DNA of 6,982 nucleotides from Brevundimonas sp. UBA986 (GTDB taxonomy: Bacteria > Pseudomonadota > Alphaproteobacteria > Caulobacterales > Caulobacteraceae). Each line of letters starts with the position of its first letter. Position 1 is the stretch's first letter. The notes under the pieces are model-generated. The model saw nothing but the letters and a program-made list of their open reading frames with translations. It was not told the DNA's origin and searched no databases. Positions 1-5,362 of this stretch are shown here, one piece after another. Both the position numbers and the translations under genes were made by a program. Location: positions 1 through 6,982 of the forward strand of contig DBBK01000243.1 of the NCBI GenBank assembly GCA_002292165.1, in the 5' to 3' direction.

Positions 1-731
1 AGGTCGCCGCGCGCGACCATCACGCCGTCGCAGTAGTCCAGAATGGCGCCGAGATCGGCCAGGGCCTGGGGCTTTTCGATCTTGGCCAGGCAGGCCGCCT
101 TGCCGCCGACCAGCCGCTTCAGCTCGGCCATGTCCTCGGCCTTCTGAACGAAGCTCAGGGCCACCCAGTCGACGCCGATGCGCAGGGCGAAGGCCAGGTC
201 CTCGCGATCCTTCGGCGTCAGGGCCGAGACCGGAATCACGGCCTCCGGCACCGCCACGCCCTTGCGGTCGCTGAGCTTGTGGCCGCTCTCGACGGTGACG
301 TCGGCCCATTCGTCGGTCCGCTCGCCGACGCGCAGCCGCACCCGGCCGTCGTCCAGCAGCAGCAGATGGCCCGTGCGCAACGCCTTGAAGATTTCCGGAT
401 GCGGCATCTGCACCCGCGTCTCGTCGCCGGGCGTCGGGTCCAGGTCGAAGCGCATCTTGTGGCCCGGCTTGATGTCGATCTCGACATCCTTGAACCGGCC
501 CAGGCGCAGCTTGGGACCCTGCAGGTCGGCCAGCACGCCCAGAGGCCGCTGCAGCGCCATCTCGGCCCCGCGCACCGCCTTCAGGGCGGCGGCATGGTCG
601 TCATGCGAGCCGTGGCTGAAGTTCAGGCGGAAGACGTCCACCCCGGCCTGGGCCAGGGCCTTCACCGTGCCGGGCGCCCGGCTGGCGGGCCCCAGGGTCG
701 CGACGATGCGCGCGCGTCGTGCTCTGATCAT
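1..731 (-). CDS. pyk: Pyruvate kinase, N-terminal part (cut by window edge)
   Basis: This enzyme converts phosphoenolpyruvate and ADP to pyruvate and ATP, the last step of cytoplasmic glycolysis. About 243 residues are visible, roughly half the usual 470-480; the rest lies beyond position 1. Residues 9-40 hold the first barrel strand and the substrate motif RLNFSH (35-40). DLQGPKLRLG (69-78) leads into the B domain, which closes at LSDRKGVAVP (153-162). ALSFVQ (191-196) follows, then KIEK (218-221) with the catalytic lysine K218, and DGVMVARGDL (235-244) at the edge. The frame is open from ATG at 731 to the edge. The start gives the expected N-terminus just before IVATLGPAS, although the Shine-Dalgarno (GGGA, about 7 nt upstream) is weak. 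A 153-nt gap with a hairpin separates it from the phosphatase gene upstream, so it probably has its own promoter, which I could not place. A 6-bp inverted repeat (813-818/831-836) in the gap may be an operator. Confidence 0.96.
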   Translation of the reverse strand, partial: MIRARRARIVATLGPASRAPGTVKALAQAGVDVFRLNFSHGSHDDHAAALKAVRGAEMALQRPLGVLADLQGPKLRLGRFKDVEIDIKPGHKMRFDLDPTPGDETRVQMPHPEIFKALRTGHLLLLDDGRVRLRVGERTDEWADVTVESGHKLSDRKGVAVPEAVIPVSALTPKDREDLAFALRIGVDWVALSFVQKAEDMAELKRLVGGKAACLAKIEKPQALADLGAILDYCDGVMVARGD

Positions 732-868
732 TGAACTGTCCCGTTCCGTCGTCTTCGGTCGCGTTTCCTGATCCCTTGCCGGGAATCTGTGGCCCTTCTG
801 GCAAGGTAACACGCGGGGCGGTAGATCAGACCCCGCCGGGAAACACGATGTGACGCCCTGTAACGATC

Positions 869-897
869 AACCCAAAACCCGCTTCAGGGTTTGGGTT
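869..897 (-). terminator. Hairpin overlapping the stop codon of the phosphatase gene
   Basis: On the minus strand AACCCAAACCC is followed by a 6-nt loop and GGGTTTTGGGTT, an 11-bp stem with one bulged base. The 5' arm encodes the last codons (Gln-Pro-Lys-Pro) and the stop codon TGA lies in the loop. The run after the stem (GATCGTTAC) is only weakly T-rich, so this may be an inefficient terminator or an mRNA-end stabiliser. It sits between the phosphatase and pyruvate kinase genes, which are read in the same direction. Confidence 0.5.
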
Positions 898-2599
898 GCG
901 GCTCCGCCTCGACGACCGAACAGGCCGGGACGTCATAGAGGCCCAGGTTCTGGCAGACGCCGTCGACCGTATCCGGCGTCGGAACATTGACCAGATTGGC
1001 CAGGGTCGGGGCGATGTCGACGGTGCGCAACGGCCAGAAATGCTCCTCGCCGCGCTCGCCGGGCCGCCAGAAGATGATCGGCACGCGGCGGTCATAGTCC
1101 CAGGGCGAGCCGTGGCTGGCGATCGAGCCGCCGATCCGGGCGTTGGAGGTCAGGTTGTAGGCATAGGCCCGCAGGATGTCGGCGCCCCGCCCGGCGACGG
1201 CGCTCAGGCGCAGCCGCTCGCGGATCGTCAGCTCTTCCGGATTGAAGCCGCGGGGCGGCATCGGGTCCTGCAGCAACTCGTCGCGCGGCACGGCCAGGAC
1301 GATGTTCGGCTCGGCGTTCAGCAGCGGGATGGCGGCGGCGATGATCTGGCTGCGCAGCGGCTCCGGCAGCTCCTTGTGATCCTTGTCGGCGACGATGAAG
1401 CCCGTGCCGCCGCTCTGCAGGGGGTTGTCGGTCAGGTTGAACTGGGTCTTCAGCCGGGCATTGATGCGCGGCAGCATGGTGGTGTCATAGCGGCCGGCGA
1501 CCGCGCCGCGATCCGTCATCCGCTCGGGGAAGTCCGAGCCGCCGTGGTCGGCGGTCAGGACCACGATGGCGCCCGGCGTCGCCGCGACGCGGCCGAGGAA
1601 GGCGCCCAGAGCCTCGTCCATGCGCAGCAGTTGCTCGCACATCTCGGGGCCTTGGGTGCCATAGGCGTGGCCGATCTTGTCGGTGCCCGACAGGCTGACG
1701 CCCAGCAGGTCGACGACCCCGCGCCGGCCCAGTTGCTGGCTGTCCAGCAGATAGGTCGCGGCGTCCAGGGTGGTCTCGTCGAGGTAGGGCGAGTCCTCGA
1801 GATTGGCCTCCATAGGCGGCAGGTCGGCGTGGAATGTCTGGCCGCCGACGGTCGAGGTCGACCGCAGGGTACGGCACTGGTCGTGCTGGAAAGTCCAGGT
1901 CGGGTTCGGATCCGCCGCCAGCTTCGCCTTGTAGGCCGCATTGAAGGCCGCGATCGGCGCCAGCCGCGCCTCGGCCGTCTGGCCCGGCTCGACATAGGTC
2001 GTCAGCATCGGCCCTTCGATCCAGAAGGTCCCGTCGGCGTGGTGACCCGCCAGATTGATCGCGCCCCGATCCTTGCCCGAGACGGCGAAGACGCGGCTCC
2101 GCGGGCTCTGCGCCTTGACCCAGTCCGGCAGGTTGGTGACCAGCAGGGCGTTGGAGCCGACCCGGCCGTTCTCGCCATGCGCCGGTCCGGCGATGGTGTT
2201 TTGCGGCGCGGCCAGACAGTAGAGGTCCTTGCCGGTCGCCGGATCGATCCACTCATTGGCCGGGATGCCGGTATGGGTCGGATGGGCGCCGGTCAGGACC
2301 GTGGAGTGGCCCGGGCAGGTCGTGGTCACGCCGTGGCTCTGGAAGCCGTTGGTATAGACCAGCCCCTGGTCGGCCAGGATCTTCAGACCGCCGGTGAACC
2401 GGCTGCGATACTGGTTGAACAGATTGGCGCTGAACTGGTCGATCACGATGGTGACCACTAGCGTCGGACGGCCCGGGGCGACGTTCGACGGCGGCAGCGG
2501 CGCCCGTTCCGGCGCGGGAACTTCCCCTGGGGTTTGGGCGAGAGCCGGCGCGGCTCCCAGCATGAGAAGAGCCGAGACGATCGCGGTGGTGGACTTCAC
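884..2599 (-). CDS. Secreted PafA-like alkaline phosphatase (alkaline phosphatase superfamily)
   Basis: This 571-residue enzyme is predicted to hydrolyse phosphate monoesters in the periplasm or outside the cell. Residues 1-21 are a Sec signal peptide (hydrophobic 7-19, cleavage after ALA-21). Bimetal ligands are visible in family order: D54 (VIDQF), nucleophile T94 (TTTCPGH), D307 and H311 (GTDKIGH), D351-H352 (TADHGG) and H496 (ASHGSPW). Residues that give PafA its monoesterase specificity are also present: N115 (ANEWID) and K176/R178 (GKDRGA). This favours a PafA-type phosphatase over a nucleotide pyrophosphatase/phosphodiesterase, which lacks the K/R pair. The start is GTG at 2599, with GGAG 9 nt upstream and a signal peptide right after it; no upstream start fits better. 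A possible PHO box and -10 lie just ahead, consistent with induction by phosphate starvation. Family assignment is strong; exact substrate preference is inferred. Confidence 0.93.
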   Translation of the reverse strand: MKSTTAIVSALLMLGAAPALAQTPGEVPAPERAPLPPSNVAPGRPTLVVTIVIDQFSANLFNQYRSRFTGGLKILADQGLVYTNGFQSHGVTTTCPGHSTVLTGAHPTHTGIPANEWIDPATGKDLYCLAAPQNTIAGPAHGENGRVGSNALLVTNLPDWVKAQSPRSRVFAVSGKDRGAINLAGHHADGTFWIEGPMLTTYVEPGQTAEARLAPIAAFNAAYKAKLAADPNPTWTFQHDQCRTLRSTSTVGGQTFHADLPPMEANLEDSPYLDETTLDAATYLLDSQQLGRRGVVDLLGVSLSGTDKIGHAYGTQGPEMCEQLLRMDEALGAFLGRVAATPGAIVVLTADHGGSDFPERMTDRGAVAGRYDTTMLPRINARLKTQFNLTDNPLQSGGTGFIVADKDHKELPEPLRSQIIAAAIPLLNAEPNIVLAVPRDELLQDPMPPRGFNPEELTIRERLRLSAVAGRGADILRAYAYNLTSNARIGGSIASHGSPWDYDRRVPIIFWRPGERGEEHFWPLRTVDIAPTLANLVNVPTPDTVDGVCQNLGLYDVPACSVVEAEPQPKP

Positions 2600-2628
2600 A
2601 GGGGGACGCTCCGATGACCTGACGGCCC

Positions 2629-2660
2629 CTTAGCGTCCGCGCATGGCGGATGCGTGACAG
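2629..2660 (-). promoter_or_regulatory. Possible PHO box and -10 element of the phosphatase gene
   Basis: On the minus strand CTGTCAC-GCAT-CCGCCAT (2660-2643) resembles the PhoB site CTGTCAT-N4-CTGTCAT: the first half matches 6 of 7 bases and the second 5 of 7. Eight bases further down is GCTAAG (2634-2629), similar to the alphaproteobacterial GCTANAWC -10. This spacing is close to that of PhoB-activated promoters, where the box replaces the -35. It would leave a leader of about 20-25 nt before the GTG. The match is by eye and the site is unproven. Confidence 0.4.
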
Positions 2661-2704
2661 TTAGCTGGACCGGGCGGCTCTCGTAGCCCGACGCGGCGTT
2701 TTGT

Positions 2705-2890
2705 CTAGGCTTCCCCGGAAGTCCGCCGGCGCGGGTCGCCATGTACGGTCGTATCGTCGGGCGCGTTCTCCTCGGCGTCCACCACCCAGAAGCTCCAGGT
2801 CAGGGGACACATATCGGCGGAGAAAACGCGCTCACGCGTTTCGTCACGCTTCACGGGCGACAGGGGTGCGATCCAGTCCAGGAAAGCCAT
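2705..2890 (-). CDS. Small hypothetical protein, 61 aa
   Basis: I do not recognise this protein. It has 61 residues, with an aromatic-rich first half (MAFLDWIAPL, then TWSFWVVDAEE at 31-41) and a polar, probably disordered tail (DDTTVHGDPRRRTSGEA). There is no signal peptide or membrane segment. The start ATG at 2890 is preceded by a near-perfect Shine-Dalgarno, GGAGGA at 2904-2899, with 8 nt spacing; this is the best argument that the gene is real. It lies 94 nt after the 86-residue gene, in the same direction. That gap holds a small inverted repeat (2907-2911/2918-2922), a 10-bp palindrome (2944-2953) and no clear terminator. It may be the last gene of the cluster or have its own promoter. 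A longer plus-strand reading frame across this area looks like a GC-driven shadow. Confidence 0.68.
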   Translation of the reverse strand: MAFLDWIAPLSPVKRDETRERVFSADMCPLTWSFWVVDAEENAPDDTTVHGDPRRRTSGEA

Positions 2891-2984
2891 GGTCTTGTTC
2901 CTCCGGACGGTTCTTCGACCGTTCCAGTGGACAGAATGGCGCGCGTCCGGACGAAATTGGAAGCCCCCTGCCCCATCCCGTCCC

Positions 2985-3245
2985 TCACACTTTCGGCAGA
3001 TCCTCTACATAGCGGCGCAGGTGCGCCAGGGCCGTCTGGTCGCGTCCGTCGCTGCGCGAGGCCACGGTCTGGAGCAGGACCTCCAGCATGGCCCCGGCCT
3101 CTCCGGGGCTCGCGGGCTCCCAGTCCAGCAGGAACTTCTCGGCCGAGGCGAAGCGCTCCCAGACCGGCTCGAGATCCTGGACCGACCACTCGCGCCAGAA
3201 GGCGGCGGCGGATTCGAACGTCCATTGGGTGTCGGATTTTTTCAT
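2985..3245 (-). CDS. Hypothetical protein, 86 aa, translationally coupled
   Basis: I do not recognise this protein. It is a soluble, mostly helical 86-residue protein rich in Trp in its first half (WTF at 8-10, WREW at 17-20, W29, W42), followed by amphipathic helices at about 46-62 and 69-82 (LAHLRRYVEDLP). There is no signal peptide, Cys or membrane segment. Its ATG (3245-3243) overlaps the stop of the membrane-protein gene in an ATGA, and its own Shine-Dalgarno is poor. Translation therefore probably depends on ribosomes finishing the upstream gene. Such tight coupling suggests the two products work together, perhaps as a membrane protein and a cytoplasmic partner; this is inference. Confidence 0.75.
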   Translation of the reverse strand: MKKSDTQWTFESAAAFWREWSVQDLEPVWERFASAEKFLLDWEPASPGEAGAMLEVLLQTVASRSDGRDQTALAHLRRYVEDLPKV

Positions 3246-3703
3246 CGGGTGATTTCTGTCGAAAAAGGTCGGGCCTGGGCCCGGGAATGGGATTGGGAGT
3301 TCCGGCGGGCCGACACGGCCTCCGCGATGCCGAAGCCGCAGGCGACCATCTGAAGCATCCAGAGCACCAGCCGAAGCGACACGCCGGTCCAGATCAGCAG
3401 CTCAGGCTGTGCGATGGCGATCGCGTAGCTCGAGGTCGCCGCCAGCTGAAAGCCCGCTGCGGCGATGATCCACCAACGGCGGGACACCATGACCAGGGCG
3501 ATCAGGGACGTCAGCAGGCCGATGGACATCAGCCCCAGCCCCCAGCGGACGTTTCCGATCACCAGGGGCTCGAGCACAGGCGGGGCCAGGATGGCGGTGA
3601 CGAACACCGCCGCCCCCAGGCGATCCTCGCGCTGGCCGAACCACAGCAGACCGGCCAGGACGAGGACGGTCGGCGCCATGAGGAGGTACTGAAGAAGATT
3701 CAT
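3242..3703 (-). CDS. Small polytopic inner-membrane protein, 153 aa, unknown function
   Basis: I do not recognise the family. About five hydrophobic segments can be seen: 5-22 (YLLMAPTVLVLAGLLWFG), 28-46, 55-73, 77-97 and 105-127. A basic, polar C-terminal tail follows (about 131-153, with ARRNSQSHSRAQARP). Positive residues in the loop RRW at 75-77 and in the tail suggest a cytoplasmic C-terminus. There is no catalytic signature. The start ATG at 3703 has only a poor Shine-Dalgarno (CCGGG directly upstream), but no better upstream start is evident and the first helix begins at once. Its stop overlaps the next gene's start by 4 nt. The 71-nt gap to the 124-residue gene upstream has no clear terminator, so co-transcription is likely. 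Confidence 0.8.
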   Translation of the reverse strand: MNLLQYLLMAPTVLVLAGLLWFGQREDRLGAAVFVTAILAPPVLEPLVIGNVRWGLGLMSIGLLTSLIALVMVSRRWWIIAAAGFQLAATSSYAIAIAQPELLIWTGVSLRLVLWMLQMVACGFGIAEAVSARRNSQSHSRAQARPFSTEITR

Positions 3704-3774
3704 CCCGGAACGCCGACTCTACCCTGCCTTGGCCCTGAGCGGCCCGACTTGTGTGACCGCCCGCCTGGCTCTGG

Positions 3775-4149
3775 TCAGGCCACGGCCGAGGCCAGCGGAG
3801 CCGTACTGCCCGGCTTGGTTTCGGTGGGGCTTTCCATTCGCCACGGCACGGAGAACTCTTCGGCGGTCTGAAGCAGGCCTTCATGGGCGCGAATGGTCGC
3901 GCCGCGGGCCTCGACCGCCAGGCCGATGGCCCGTGTCAGTTCGGCCAGGGCTTCCTGACCTGCGGCCGCCGCCACACCGATCTCCAGCCGCCCCATGATC
4001 AGGGTCTGGGCCAGGGCGAGGTGCGTGGCCAGGGCGTGATCCAGCTGGTGTTCGGCCGTGCGCAGTTCGCGAGCGGCCCTGGCCCCCAGGGCGCGCTTCG
4101 CTTGCAGGGTCGACCGGGAGGAGGTCGGCAGTGTGCTGATGTTCGACAT
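3775..4149 (-). CDS. Hypothetical helical protein, 124 aa
   Basis: I do not recognise this protein. It is Ala/Leu-rich and predicted almost entirely helical: a long segment at about 13-60 (LGARAARELRTAEHQLDHAL and beyond) and another at 63-97 (QEALAELTRAIGLAVEARG, then IRAHEGLLQTAEEF). A short Pro/Thr/Ser-rich tail from 102 on is probably disordered. There is no signal peptide or convincing membrane helix; the pattern suits a helical hairpin or bundle that oligomerises or binds a partner. I chose ATG at 4149 because GGAGGG (4163-4158) precedes it with good spacing. The in-frame ATG at 4170, which would add 7 residues, has no Shine-Dalgarno. The gene begins 48 nt after the LuxR-type gene and is probably in its operon. 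Confidence 0.75.
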   Translation of the reverse strand: MSNISTLPTSSRSTLQAKRALGARAARELRTAEHQLDHALATHLALAQTLIMGRLEIGVAAAAGQEALAELTRAIGLAVEARGATIRAHEGLLQTAEEFSVPWRMESPTETKPGSTAPLASAVA

Positions 4150-4157
4150 GAAGGTAT

Positions 4158-4163
4158 CCCTCC
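4158..4163 (-). promoter_or_regulatory. Ribosome binding site deciding the start at 4149
   Basis: GGAGGG on the minus strand, 8 nt before ATG 4149. It supports the internal start over the upstream in-frame ATG at 4170. Confidence 0.75.
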
Positions 4164-4197
4164 GCCCCATGGCGGGATGAGTATGTTGGCGTCCGCC

Positions 4198-4659
4198 TCA
4201 GCGAGCTCCGGCCGGCGCCGACCTCTGGATGAGCTCCATGCCCATGCTCAGGATCGCGGCGCCGTCCACCGCCAACACCGTCCCTCCGATCGCGAAAGCG
4301 AGCACCAGCGCCAGTCGGAGAGCCCGCCGCTCCGGAGCCGGAGGGATGGACCATCCTTGGGACGAAGGAGCCGCATCACGGTCCGTCGCGACGAGGTCGT
4401 TGACCGCCTCGGCCCCGGCATCAGGGGTGGAAACGGCCGCCCCGGATATCGGTATTGCGGCGCCTAGGTATTGAATGCCGAGGCGCTCGGCCGCCCGCCG
4501 TCGGTCCCGCACGCCCAGCTTTCCGAAGATGCTCTGGAAGTGCGCGGCCACCGTCCGCCGGCTGATGCCCAGCCGGTCGGCGATCTCCTGGTCGCTCAGC
4601 CTTTGCGCGGCCAACTCCAGGCACTGCATCTCTCGCGCGGTCAGCGGCTGGTGAGACAT
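4198..4659 (-). CDS. LuxR-type HTH regulator with C-terminal membrane anchor, 153 aa
   Basis: The protein has a GerE/LuxR-type DNA-binding domain at residues 6-61: LTAREMQCLELAA, then LSDQEIADRLGISRRTVAAH with the recognition helix, then IFGKLGVRDRRRAAERL. There is no receiver or ligand-binding domain in front; the HTH is at the very N-terminus. A Pro/Ala-rich linker follows (about 67-110), then one strong hydrophobic helix at 115-137 (LALVLAFAIGGTVLAVDGAAIL) and a short tail. This predicts a DNA-binding protein tethered to the inner membrane with its HTH in the cytoplasm. It would control nearby genes, perhaps its own cluster, in response to an envelope signal; this is inference. The start ATG 4659 has AGAGGA at 4672-4667. 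The in-frame ATG at 4728 would add 23 unlikely residues with no Shine-Dalgarno. It is the first gene of the minus-strand cluster. Confidence 0.88.
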   Translation of the reverse strand: MSHQPLTAREMQCLELAAQRLSDQEIADRLGISRRTVAAHFQSIFGKLGVRDRRRAAERLGIQYLGAAIPISGAAVSTPDAGAEAVNDLVATDRDAAPSSQGWSIPPAPERRALRLALVLAFAIGGTVLAVDGAAILSMGMELIQRSAPAGAR

Positions 4660-4666
4660 TCGGGAT

Positions 4667-4672
4667 TCCTCT
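4667..4672 (-). promoter_or_regulatory. Ribosome binding site deciding the LuxR-type start
   Basis: AGAGGA on the minus strand, 7 nt before ATG 4659, directly before the LTARE start of the HTH domain. It rules in this start over the one 69 nt upstream. Confidence 0.7.
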
Positions 4673-4737
4673 GTCCGACAAACTAGGCTGCGAGTCAGAC
4701 GGCAGTCCAGCGCGGCCGCTGCATGCAACTCACGGAA

Positions 4738-4755
4738 AGCGCGAGGCTTCGCGCT
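4738..4755 (-). terminator. Probable terminator of the tRNA-Leu gene
   Basis: On the minus strand AGCGCGA-AGCC-TCGCGCT forms a perfect 7-bp stem with a 4-nt loop, followed by TTCC. It lies 49 nt beyond the encoded CCA of the tRNA and before the LuxR-type gene, where a terminator would be expected. The T tract is short, so termination strength is uncertain. Confidence 0.5.
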
Positions 4756-4803
4756 CTACGATTGAGGGAATTCCGGGTTGGAGCGGCCGGATCGGAAAGG
4801 CGG

Positions 4804-5128
4804 TGGTGCGGGCGGCCGGGATCGAACCGGCATGGGCGATGCCCGACGGATTTTCATACCACCTCGGCTTTCGCCGCCGCCCCGCAAGAACAGGCCGTTC
4901 GTGGTCTGGACTATCCCTTCGTCATGACCCCGGCCGTTCGGCCGATGGCTTTAGACGCCGCCCGTCTAGTCTCTACACCTTCCCGGGACGCGAACGTCGG
5001 CGGGCTTGGCTCGGGATCGCCAGTTGAAAGGGTTCCCCGAATTTGAGCGGTTCTACGTCCGGGATTTCCCCCGGCGCACTCAATCCTCAGCTTAAGTCCG
5101 TTGCGTCTACCGATTCCGCCACGCCCGC
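4804..5128 (-). tRNA. tRNA-Leu(UAA), interrupted by a group I intron
   Basis: The gene is split into a 5' exon at 5128-5094 (35 nt) and a 3' exon at 4854-4804 (51 nt); joined they give an 86-nt tRNA with encoded CCA. The acceptor stem GCGGGCG/CGCCCGC is a perfect 7 bp with discriminator A. The D arm TGGCGGAATCGGTAGACGC has the leucine pattern. The anticodon stem ACGGA/TCCGT closes the 7-nt loop CTTAAAA, anticodon UAA, with the intron between U34 and A35. A class II variable arm CGGGCATCGCCC and T arm GCCGG-TTCGATC-CCGGC follow. It reads UUA (and by wobble UUG) codons. It needs intron removal before it can function, since the anticodon is split. A promoter of housekeeping type precedes it and a hairpin follows. 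Confidence 0.95.
4855..5093 (-). ncRNA. Group I self-splicing intron in tRNA-Leu(UAA), 239 nt
   Basis: Bounded by the exons, the intron starts AAG and ends in the required terminal G (4855). P1 forms between exon ACUU and GAGU (5081-5078), with the U.G pair at the 5' splice site. P2 is CCGGGG-GAAA-TCCCGG (5074-5059). Conserved element P (AATTCGGGGAACCC, 5043-5030) and Q (GCGATCCCGAGCC, 5020-5008) pair as P4, TCGGG/CCCGA. Element R (GTAGAGACTAGACGG) and S (GGATAGTCC) pair as P7, GACUA/UAGUC (4971-4967 with 4913-4909). A UUCG-capped stem lies at 4998-4987 and a GAAA-capped stem at 4876-4865 in the P9 region. Segments such as GATCCCGAGCCAAGCCC resemble the plastid trnL intron (recalled, not searched), pointing to subgroup IC3. 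There is no endonuclease ORF, so it is probably a vertically held or passively transferred ribozyme. Splicing activity is inferred from the intact core. Confidence 0.93.
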
Positions 5129-5141
5129 AGGCTGAGCCCCC

Positions 5142-5170
5142 GGTATAGCCAGCGCCGGCGGTCAGGCCAA
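5142..5170 (-). promoter_or_regulatory. Housekeeping promoter of the tRNA-Leu gene
   Basis: On the minus strand TTGGCC (5170-5165) and TATACC (5147-5142) are separated by 17 bp. The -10 lies in GCTATACC, which matches the Caulobacter housekeeping -10 GCTANAWC at all but one position. Transcription would start about 6-8 nt before the tRNA 5' end at 5128, leaving a very short leader for RNase P. Confidence 0.65.
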
Positions 5171-5252
5171 GGCGAACGCCCCTCCCCTCCCCTTTTCGAC
5201 TAAAGTAATAGAGCCCTGTCCCATTTTAGAACAACGGCATGGTATACGTGAA

Positions 5253-5267
5253 TTAACCTTACTTTAC
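5253..5267 (+). promoter_or_regulatory. CtrA-like box upstream of the peptidase gene
   Basis: TTAA-CCTTACT-TTAC matches the CtrA site TTAA-N7-TTAA in 7 of 8 fixed bases. It lies in an AT-rich island (about 5200-5340) that stands out from the GC-rich surroundings, about 95 nt before the ATG. ATTAACC occurs again at 5286-5292. It could place the peptidase gene under cell-cycle control; AT-rich DNA raises the risk of a chance match. Confidence 0.3.
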
Positions 5268-5362
5268 GATCAACCAACCCGGTACATTAACCAGCAACAA
5301 CGTTCGTAAAACTCATCTTTTACTTCTGATGGCATTGTCTCCGTGGGGATCGGAGAACACCT

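Noticed and set aside
896..2461. Long plus-strand open frame opposite the phosphatase gene
   Set aside because: It is low-complexity (Gly/Arg/Asp/Gln-rich) and lies antisense to a gene with complete catalytic motifs. Such mirror frames are common in GC-rich DNA.
2741..3871. 376-codon plus-strand open frame across the small-gene cluster
   Set aside because: Its translation is Arg/Pro/Gly-rich with no domain, and it runs opposite several minus-strand genes with Shine-Dalgarno sites, an ATGA overlap and membrane-helix patterns.
4150..4170. Upstream ATG (4170) for the 124-residue protein
   Set aside because: There is no Shine-Dalgarno before it; the good GGAGGG site lies between the two ATGs and serves the downstream one.
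4660..4728. Upstream ATG (4728) extending the LuxR-type protein by 23 residues
   Set aside because: There is no Shine-Dalgarno at 4728, the added residues are not family-like, and AGAGGA precedes the ATG at 4659.
4723..5046. Possible ORF or homing endonuclease in the intron
   Set aside because: The frame is on the strand opposite the tRNA, covers tRNA exon sequence and shows no LAGLIDADG or GIY-YIG motif. The intron is too short for an endonuclease gene.
4804..5128. Two-piece tmRNA (ssrA) of Alphaproteobacteria
   Set aside because: The two ends form a full tRNA-Leu with D arm, class II variable arm and UAA anticodon. The insert has group I core elements and no tag-peptide reading frame.
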